Shown here piece by piece: positions 56,536 to 64,000 of a DNA stretch of 64,000 bases. Under the pieces are notes generated by a model. That model worked only from the letters and a program-made list of their open reading frames with translations. It made no database searches and had not been told where the DNA came from. Position numbers and translations under genes: made by a program. Position 1 is the stretch's first letter; the number at the start of each line of letters is the position of its first letter. Source of the DNA: Paracamarosporium sp. OC-R06-R3 (Eukaryota; Ascomycota; Dothideomycetes; Pleosporales; Didymosphaeriaceae); assembly GCA_019828545.1 (NCBI GenBank), contig JACVRA010000202.1:558001-622000 (forward strand), written 5' to 3'.

Positions 56536-57592
56536 CGTCCCGGTCGTCAGTGTCGCAGGTACCGGCTCCGTTGGGATGATGGAAGATGACATTTTTCTCT
56601 GGCGTTAGGATACAACAGAAAGAACATTTTTGTACGCGTAGCGAAGATGCCACTGTTATTAACAACAACCGTGAGCTGAAGAAGGAATTCACAGCCTTGT
56701 GATGTGGAGGTGAACACGTGCCAAGTTACTCTAGCTCTTTCTGTTGCCGATGCTAACGTCTTGCGTTCAAGTGCTCGCACACGCCGAACCGTGCGCCTTG
56801 CCCTGCATCAACCGATGATCCATTCAGAAACAATGGGCTGACGTCCGCTTCCAAATGAGAGCGCCATGATTGCGCACCCAATCTTGATCGAAGCAGCCCA
56901 GACTCCTCACATGCTGTAGGCTTCGACACTAATTAATTAGAGATAGAACCGTTCCGTGACTTTCAATTTCATCTCAAGTTACCAAAGCAAAACGTCTCCC
57001 ACATGTTCTCCACGACTCAGTGGACACAAAGGAGCATCGTAGAGGAAATGACTTGCTTCCAAACAAGGCTAGCCGTTGGGGCCAAAAAGTGATGTGTGCA
57101 AGATCAACGGCAATCTTTTCATGCGTGATTTGATTCGCTGGCTAAACATTCCTTCATACCTAAAGTACCGGTACTTTCGCAATCGTCGTGTAACTCTACA
57201 GCTCCAAACATCATCACCACACGCTATTTGATGAGTCGAAATGGTTGTTAATATATCAAGACAATTTTGAACTTTTTATGCAAGGCGAGTCGATCCAAGC
57301 TTCATCAACGTTGCCCACCTGTTGACTGAAATCTCTTCTTGATTCCACATAACGACTTGACCATTTTTGATAGCTGTAGGATTCACGGCGATCAGTCTGT
57401 AATGCTTTGCCTATTTTGTCGCCAATAAACGAGATAATGCATTTCAGAACTATACTCATCGCATCGTGTCATCATCAATCTACGTCTACCGTACCCATTT
57501 ATACGAAACTCAAACTCCTATGCAACACGCCTCAAAGTGTTTATCCTTAGCCCAGACTCTTTTGTCAGCGCAGCCTAGCACTCATTGACGGC
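56536..57592. other. intergenic region
   Basis: Upstream of the Zn2Cys6 gene and downstream of the SprT-like gene. Short frames without motifs only. Confidence 0.4.
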
Positions 57593-59497
57593 TCACCACG
57601 TCCCCCAACATGAAATAGCATCATCGTAGTCATCTGCGTGTCCCAACCCCCTTGCCAGATATGGATCGCCTACCACAGCGGCGGCTGCAGCAGCAGCGGC
57701 AGCCCTTCTCTCCATCTCGACCTCTGGCGCCACCCATGGCAATCCCAAATATCCACCAGGTCTCACCCCAAAGCCCAACCCCATCGACGGACTCAAATTC
57801 CTCTGCAAAGGCAAAGGCGAACTCACACCACCATACACCCCACTCGGAGCATACAACCCACTCGCCATCAACTCTCTCTTCACCTTCCCAACCTCATACT
57901 TCAGCGCACTACTGCTCTCCAACAAATCATAAAATCTCGACTTCCACCCAAGCAAATCAAGCTCCAACTTCCTTAGATTCGACAGCTCGATGATAGACGT
58001 ATGTGCCGAGGACGCGCCCATCCACTCATCCTCGCCAGCCCCCGGTGTCCTCCCCAGGAACTTCCTCACCCAATTCTTCAAATCAGCATCCGGTTCCATG
58101 ACGGCATACAACTCCTTCAACACGTCGACAGGATCCTCATGCGTGACGCCATACTTGAACATCCGTCCCAGCGCCACGCCTTTCAGCTCGTCAAACCCCA
58201 TCAGAACACCCATTTTGTACATCCGCACATCGGTAAGCAGGTACGGTTCGCTTACCGTCGGGCTCTTGATCACAGGCGGACCCCTCCTTCCCATCGCGAA
58301 GATGGGCTTCGGATCGGGCCCGTACGAGCCCGTGTGCAGCAGCTCGAGGAAGCGGAGGAAGGTGTCGTAGTCGACGAGCTCGTGCATCTCCATGTATCTG
58401 GATCCGGACTTTTCGAAGGCGCGCCGAATGCTGTAGAAGTTGTCGATGTAGTGCGCGGGCACGAGGACGGGCTTGTCGTGGAAGATGAACTCGTTTGATT
58501 GGGCGGAAGGCGTTGTTTCGCCGCGAGGCACGTCTTCCAAGATGTGCCGGAGCGGGTTGTAGATCTGGACTGTGGAGCCACGAAGCGTGTCGGGGAGGGT
58601 GAAGAGCGGCTTGCATGCGCTGCCGTACCACTTGTTTATGTCGCTTTCGGAGAGGGCGGCGATGTCTGAGGTGCAGTGGCTGCAGTACCATTTCTCTTTG
58701 CCGCGGCGGCGGTGGTACGGCTTGCGCTGTTGGTAGTGGTATTCGTCGTAGAAGAGGCGGCTTGTTTGGCCTAGAGTGTGCCCGAAGTCCAGAGAGGTGA
58801 GAGGCCGGCCGTTGTGGCCTGAGAGGTTCTTGATGGTCATCATAATCTTGCCGAACTGGAGGCCATGATCCAGACGCCCGTAGGCTGTCTCTTTCTCGAC
58901 TTGCGGACCGCATGCTACGAGGAAGTAGGCGTGGATCATGTGGTGGATCAGCGTGCCGATGAGATCTTTGGATCTTGCTTGATGGATGACAGATTTGTTG
59001 AGATGGATAGAGATTCTCTTTACCTTAGGGTCAAGGCCCCAGCTGTGAGTGTGTGTAGCTCCTGATACATCCGAGTTCAACTTTCTGATATCAAGATACA
59101 CGGCGTTTTTTAAGTGGCCTGCAAACAAGGTCTCGTTCAGCTTGTTGAAGATATGGTACGGAATCTCTAGCACATGGCCCTCTCTTTCTAGGTTCGCCGC
59201 TTGTACCCGGATGTTCCTCAACACAGTCGCCGCATCAGGATTCTTTTTTGGGTCCAGATGGTCGACAAGGAAAGCAACCGCCCAGTCAATGTTCCACCCT
59301 AGATTCCGGTCACACTTGAGACGAGGCTCTTGTAGCCTCAATGCGAGAGCAGGTAGTGGATGAGGGACGTGTGATAGGGGGCGATGGTGGTAGGACTCAG
59401 GGTCGGAGTCATGTTGATAATGATGATAGTGAGGGTGCCTCGCTGCGACGAGGGAGCGATCGACGTATGGAATGAGTTGCGAAGGAGAGAATATCAT
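57593..59497 (-). CDS. SprT-like domain protein with altered zinc-protease motif
   Basis: A 634-residue intronless frame. Residues about 112-215 resemble the SprT-like metalloprotease fold: FNKLNETLFAGHL, the strand AVYLDIRKLNSD, the helix DLIGTLIHHMIHAYF and the later HGLQFGKIM. The usual HExxH becomes H-H-M-I-H (185-189), so both zinc-binding His are present but the catalytic Glu is replaced by His. A Cys pair follows (WYCSHC, near 275). The C-terminal half contains a segment like a BTB domain (DTFLRFLELLHTGSYG) and ends in a poly-Ala run. The function is unknown; a structural or DNA-binding role is possible, but protease activity of the canonical type looks unlikely. The start could be downstream, since the first 60 residues are His/Pro-rich. 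Confidence 0.8.
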   Translation of the reverse strand: MIFSPSQLIPYVDRSLVAARHPHYHHYQHDSDPESYHHRPLSHVPHPLPALALRLQEPRLKCDRNLGWNIDWAVAFLVDHLDPKKNPDAATVLRNIRVQAANLEREGHVLEIPYHIFNKLNETLFAGHLKNAVYLDIRKLNSDVSGATHTHSWGLDPKVKRISIHLNKSVIHQARSKDLIGTLIHHMIHAYFLVACGPQVEKETAYGRLDHGLQFGKIMMTIKNLSGHNGRPLTSLDFGHTLGQTSRLFYDEYHYQQRKPYHRRRGKEKWYCSHCTSDIAALSESDINKWYGSACKPLFTLPDTLRGSTVQIYNPLRHILEDVPRGETTPSAQSNEFIFHDKPVLVPAHYIDNFYSIRRAFEKSGSRYMEMHELVDYDTFLRFLELLHTGSYGPDPKPIFAMGRRGPPVIKSPTVSEPYLLTDVRMYKMGVLMGFDELKGVALGRMFKYGVTHEDPVDVLKELYAVMEPDADLKNWVRKFLGRTPGAGEDEWMGASSAHTSIIELSNLRKLELDLLGWKSRFYDLLESSSALKYEVGKVKRELMASGLYAPSGVYGGVSSPLPLQRNLSPSMGLGFGVRPGGYLGLPWVAPEVEMERRAAAAAAAAAVVGDPYLARGLGHADDYDDAISCWGTW

Positions 59498-60419
59498 TAG
59501 GACAATTAGGGAGGGAATGTATGGTATGCAGCTGATCCAGATAGTGCAGCCATACGCGTATAGATGAGGATGGCCCTTGAGATCCGGCGAGAAGCAGTTT
59601 AAATAGTTCCATTGTTGATCTCTGCCTTTTCAAAATTATGGCCACGACGCCGTATAGAATAGTTTAGAGACGGCCTTGGGCCTGGCTTGTGTTACATCAC
59701 GGTAAACAAGTTCTGCTGTCCAAAGAGACGTCCACACGTACTTGTGTTTGCCTTTAGCGTTTGGCTAAGCAACCGGACTAGTAGACAAAATCCTGTTGTC
59801 TTCAATCGACAACGAAAGTGAGCCCAAGGGAAGATAGCGGGACCGATGATTCGTTGACTACGGAGAAATGGACACCCGACTGTATGCCGCCTGCGTTTCA
59901 GGAAGCCTTTCCATAACAGGAAAGTGAAGCTACAACGGTTACCTATTTTCAACAATGCGTTGTTTATTTGGCTAGCTCTTCCATCAGGTGCCGCAAGACA
60001 GCTGTGCGTGGTACCAACAAGTGGCATTGTTATGGTTGCGAACGGCAACGAGCCGTGAGCGCGAAGGACAATTCCGACGGTAACATAAGGCGGGGAAAGT
60101 TATATAGTATAGTTATATATACGCGGAGCCAAAAGAGACTAGGGGAAATATCCAGATGACCAAAGGTGGAAAAATACAAAACATGGCTTACAGCACCCAA
60201 GTGTTGAGGCGATCCCTCAGTGGCGACGGGTGCCTACAATGAGCTCCAAGCTGGATTATGGCGAACTCGCTCCTGTCTTCTACGCTGTCATCCCACGTGT
60301 GTCGTACGTGGGCATCGTCAGTGTGATGGGGTTTAGGCAAGCATGCCAACCCCTAAGCACGTATGGTTCATGCAGGTGAGCGGGCTCACAAAGCTATTGT
60401 CGCTGGCACCAGCAGGTTT
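59498..60419. other. intergenic region
   Basis: No supportable gene. The left part is the upstream region of the SprT-like gene and the right part the 3' side of the Mpv17-like gene. Confidence 0.4.
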
Positions 60420-61445
60420 CTAGTAGTCGCGTCGAGGTCCCGGAGGGCCGGGAGGGTATTCATCGCCAGGCCTGCCGCCAGCCACGCTCCTGCCACCCAG
60501 ATCCCTGCCACCCAGGTCCCTGCCGCTCAAGTCCCTACCGCTCAGGTCTCTGCCTCCCAAATCCCTACCGCCCAAGTCCCTGCCACCCAAATCCCGACCA
60601 CCTAAATCCCTTCCGCTGCCATCGCCGTAGTGCTTCCGCCTCAAGGCGGCGAGCCTCTTCTTCTTGGTGTGTGCGTTGACGTATGTCCCGATTATGAAAC
60701 CGATGATGTTGAAGAAGGGCACCCATGTGTGCTCGGGGAGGAATTGCTGGGCGAAAGCCAGAGAAATGGGCGAGACGATCCAGCTCACCTTCATGACTGG
60801 CATGAAGCCGGCCTTGACGGTAGCTCGCACCTGGTGGAAGGTGCGTGCACCGGCGATTACGGCCATGGATACGAGGTATATCGAGTTTTGGATGGGAGAA
60901 ATCTAGCGTCTGTGAGCCAGCCAGCAACGTAGTCAAGGCGCATAGGCTTACGATCAGATTGCTGATGAGAATCTGGAGGATCTTGGCCTTGAGGCTCTTG
61001 CGACCACGGAAGATCTTCTGCAGTATGCTGATGAGGAAATGGCCAAGCGGGGCACTGATGAAGGCGCCATAGAGGGCCATCTTGGGGACGCGCGAGGTGA
61101 AGTAGTGACCGTGCTTGCTCCGGTCGTGGGCGATCCACGAGGCGAGGAACTCCTGCAGGCCCGAGAGGGTGCCCGAGGTGAGCATCTTGGTGCGCAGAGG
61201 GTTCTCTTGCAGGTGCTTAAGGTACGCCTGTCGCGGGTCCAGTCAGTACAGCTGCGCGCGACACGACCAATTGCCAATTACGCGTCACTCACCGCGAGGT
61301 AACCATTGGCGCCCGTCTGGCCCTTGGTAAGGGCCTCGCCGACATTCTTGAGCAGGTCGTCCTTCCCCTTGCCCGCGGCCTCGGCGGCTGCGCCCGCCAG
61401 GCCTTCGGTGGTCTTGACCGTTTCCTTCTCGAACTTGACTGACAT
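60420..61445 (-). CDS. Mpv17/PMP22-family membrane protein, 3 exons
   Basis: A four-helix membrane protein of peroxisome or mitochondrial inner membrane; family members include PMP22, Mpv17 and yeast Sym1, implicated in channel-like solute passage. Exons are 61445-61293, 61227-60952 and 60902-60420, introns 65 and 49 nt (both phase 0), giving 303 residues. After an Ala/Lys/Glu-rich lead come the typical AYLKHLQENPLRTKMLTSG entry, GAFISAPLGHF, LISNLIISPIQNSIYL, and the C-terminal signature with KVSW and P..WVPFFNIIGFIIGTYVN. After about residue 245 the tail is a run of GRDLGG-like pentapeptides encoded by a 15-bp minisatellite. Without a targeting test, peroxisome versus mitochondrion is open; PMP22-like members of this length are usual in fungi. 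Confidence 0.9.
60482..60612. repeat. 15-bp coding minisatellite, about nine units
   Basis: On the plus strand the sequence repeats with period 15, each unit being close to CCCTGCCACCCAGGT. On the minus strand it encodes repeated G-R-D-L-G/S residues in the Mpv17-like protein tail. The multiple-of-three period keeps the frame open whatever the copy number. Confidence 0.85.
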
Positions 61446-62731
61446 GGCGGCGCGCGGTCAGTGGTGCAGAGAGGGCGCAGTCGGGTGGGCGCGTGAGGTG
61501 GTGGTGCAGATGCGCGCGGTGTTTGGGCAAAGATGGGGGTGGAGCTGACGATGGACCGATGGCTGCTGGGGCTGGGCGTGTTTGTTGTCGGCGGCGACAC
61601 CCTCGGACCGTCCGAAGCGGTTAGCTCGCCATGATTGCCAGCCCCGGCAGACGCCGATGCGACTCGCAGCTCGACACGGCAGATGTGGATTTGCGGCTGT
61701 GGCCCTTCTTCGTCCATCTTTATCTTGCTTCGGCGCGGCATGTCGACGATGGCGGGCGACTTGGATGCGTGCCTCTGGATGCGTGCCTGGGCCGCTGCAG
61801 CATCCGTCGAGTGTTTGCCGCACCGCAGGAGCACAGCATGTCCGTTGCCAGGTGGTGCCTGTCAACCTTCTCATCGCCGTCACGATGGTATTGTTCGTTC
61901 GCATGCCATAGAATAGATAGCCGCGGTAGCCCCCGGGCATAGAGCGGGCACGTGGGCCTCGAAATGCATAGCGTCATACGTCCTTGTCATGTCCTCCAAC
62001 ACTTCGAAGACTGGTCACCTCCAGTCTGTCTCGAGCATGACCGAAGCGGTAACCCGCAATCTTTGAAGAGATAGGATGGGCTCCTCCAGGTGCACGGATC
62101 GGCCGTTGTGTTACTCCACGTCGTCTCGTCGAACATGGTGCACTGTCAGGATGGCAGACCTGCTGCCCGAAGCCATATGACACCTCGCTTCAGCGTCCTC
62201 CATGGATCTTCAGACAGAGTAGGTGATGTCAAAGACCAACGCTGCAGATGCCGTAGATTTACACCGACTTTCGCATGTCTTCCAGGAGCCTGCACTCCCC
62301 TCAGCGCGAGCTTGGGCGCGGGTCGCCGTTTGCCTTCGCTCTTGCCAAGAACACTCGTACCGGTACCAAAACACAATCACTTCGCCCTCGTCGATTACAG
62401 CCCATGTCCTTTGAATTCTACCTATTGTTCACTTCCCCGAACGAAAGATCAAGGCGACTGGCTGGTCCTCTCCGCGGGCGGCCGTCGAGCCACTCACTCC
62501 TGCCTCGATCGTACGCACGCTTGCACGAGTGCCTCCACGATACCGGTTCCATATCACCTTGGACTCAAACACTGTTTTCTTCGCTCCAGGGTCTTCGTCG
62601 GCATCTCGCCATTTCATCGTCTCCATGATGCGAGTGTGTTGGCCCGACTCAAGCGCCCGCCCGCGTGCTAACGAGGAACGCAGTCACGCACTGTGTCGAA
62701 GCGCAAAGCGCCAGCATGCACGCACATCACT
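61446..62731. promoter_or_regulatory. divergent upstream region
   Basis: Lies between the divergent starts of the Mpv17-like gene (minus) and the CPxC protein gene (plus), so promoters of both are expected here. Overlapping frames at 61.3-62.7 kb have no motifs and are treated as chance. Confidence 0.35.
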
Positions 62732-64000
62732 ATGGAGCGCATCCCACTAAACATCTCAGAAGGCTTTTCATGCCCCAGCTGTGGGAACCACCGAGCGCTA
62801 GGTTTTCTCTACATCTGCCGCCAAGAGCGCGACATTGCTTATCTCGAGAACCTTCCCGAACAAGAGTCAGACGCCGAGTATCTGGCCAAATCGGCCTTGC
62901 GCAGGGAACTAGAGCACATTGGCTTGAGCGAGAGCGTTATTACGGCCGCAGAACAAGGCCTCTACTCGGACCAACAACTCGAGAAGCTGAAAGCAGGAAA
63001 GATAAAGCTCAAGAAAGTCATTGCAGAGACCCTTCAAGCTGCACGAATGAGGGATGCTATCGTGCATGTAGCAGGCAACGCGCATACGCCTCCATATGTC
63101 GATGGATCGTTCAATAGCGCTCCTAAGGTGCTCAAGGTATGTTGATGTGGCACTTAGGCTAAGAGGACTGTCGTTCATACGGTTGTATTAAAGCAACCGG
63201 TCGTCAGTCTCTACGCAAAGTAAATGCTGAAATGTTACCATCTTAACGCCTCATTATACACCAGACTCCGCTGACTTTGTATTCAGTCAGTCTCAGATTG
63301 TCAAGTGATTGCCTGTCACGCCTGTCGTCCCTACTTCAAAGATCGCATATCAATGTCGTTCGATGCCGTCTTCGAGGATAGGATCCAGCCTTTCCAACCC
63401 GCCGAAACAGAATTTCTACCGGTCAAGTCAGCGAAGATCATGCGAGACATTGTTTGCCGTCCGATTCCTTCCCCACCTACTATCCAGATCGAGGATAACA
63501 CACCAAGCACGCTTTTGGGATCTTCCAGTTTCTATGACGAGTCGCCGTCTACACCCTCACAATCCAGTATGCTTACCTACAAGACTACGCAATCCGAGAT
63601 CGATACACTAAATACCACTCGCCGTCACCGCCGCCGCTTCTACAAAATGGGACATCGATCCTCTGGCGACATCGGTCGTGATCTCTCTCGTCAACTGTCA
63701 CTCTTCTCCCGTCAAGGACTCAAGGAGGCGTTCAAGGGTGTGTTCCGTGCTTCGGAGAGAGAGTCCAGCTCTTCAGGCTCCAACATCACGCTACCTATGC
63801 CGCATACGGCCACTGCTAGAGACGTCGGCGAAGTTTCATCGATGAAGGAATTCGATATGGGTGCCTTGCGTCGTGTGAAACGCCAGAAGGATCGATTCGA
63901 TCTGAGGCAGGAACACATGAATGGAACAATCGTATCCGAACACGGGAACGCGATTGGTACAGGACGGTACGCTTCGAATAGTAGCAATGCGGAGTCGGAC
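62732..64000 (+). CDS. uncharacterised CPxC zinc-ribbon-type protein, truncated by the window edge
   Basis: Exon 1 is 62732-63136 (ATG preferred over an upstream GTG), and exon 2 starts at 63287 after a 150-nt intron that joins in phase 0 and is preceded by a CTGAC branch-like site. The frame then stays open to the last base of the window, giving at least 373 residues. The N-terminus has FSCPSCGNHRALGF, a second Cys (YICRQE) and a helical segment (LRRELEHIGLSESVITAAEQG). Exon 2 opens with DCQVIACHACRPYFKDR, a second Cys/His knuckle, then Ser/Pro/Arg-rich disordered sequence including RRHRRRF. It looks like an uncharacterised protein of filamentous ascomycetes; I cannot name a function. Confidence 0.75.

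Overview
The window reads as nuclear DNA of a filamentous ascomycete, most likely a Dothideomycete of the Pleosporales type (inference). Supported genes carry short GT-AG introns, mostly 44-65 nt, often with CTAAC or CTGAC branch sites. The gene set is typical of such fungi: a Zn2Cys6 regulator, a TALE homeobox regulator, a Pfa5-like DHHC enzyme, a KDEL receptor, Pet191, a GH43 glycosidase and a Mpv17/PMP22-family protein. Density is low, about 14 confident genes in 64 kb, and several long stretches hold no supportable gene.

Layout. 1-7.1 kb: no gene seen. 7.1-8.3 kb (-): KDEL receptor with a long tail. 12.2-13.5 kb (+): Myb-like protein. 16.7-20.5 kb: an aldo-keto reductase gene, a tRNA-Leu(CAG) with intron and MITE-like hairpins, bounded by two inverted arrays of one 55-bp repeat. 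20.8-21.9 kb (-): VIT1/CCC1-family transporter. 22.9-23.0 kb: a second hairpin element with TA ends. 23.2-26.2 kb: divergent sterol-ester lipase (-) and PET191 (+). 26.7-28.5 kb (+): GH43 enzyme. 28.8-31.3 kb (-): an 11-exon gene that becomes visible only after splicing, predicted to encode a secreted protein of four beta/gamma-crystallin-like double Greek-key domains. 32.3-32.6 kb (-): a broken small relative of it. 34.5-36.9 kb (-): a cluster of small Cys-rich zinc-ribbon-like proteins. 39.9-41.1 kb (+): Pfa5-like palmitoyltransferase. 43.8-45.5 kb (-): TALE homeobox protein with a long GC-rich upstream region. 49.6-52.5 kb (-): traces of a decayed Zn2Cys6 regulator. 54.8-56.5 kb (-): intact Zn2Cys6 regulator. 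57.6-59.5 kb (-): SprT-like protein with an altered metal motif. 60.4-61.4 kb (-): Mpv17/PMP22 protein with a minisatellite-encoded tail. 62.7-64.0 kb (+): a CPxC protein running off the edge.

The genes do not form one pathway. Most are housekeeping genes (secretory retrieval, cytochrome oxidase assembly, lipid and iron handling, protein palmitoylation) set in spacious intergenic DNA. The accessory character is concentrated in 16.7-23 kb (repeats) and 28.8-36.9 kb (secreted Greek-key proteins and small Cys-rich proteins). The most unusual item is the four-domain Greek-key gene: equal exon sizes (89 and 72 nt) and intron phases (2, 2, 0) recur from domain to domain, recording internal duplication.
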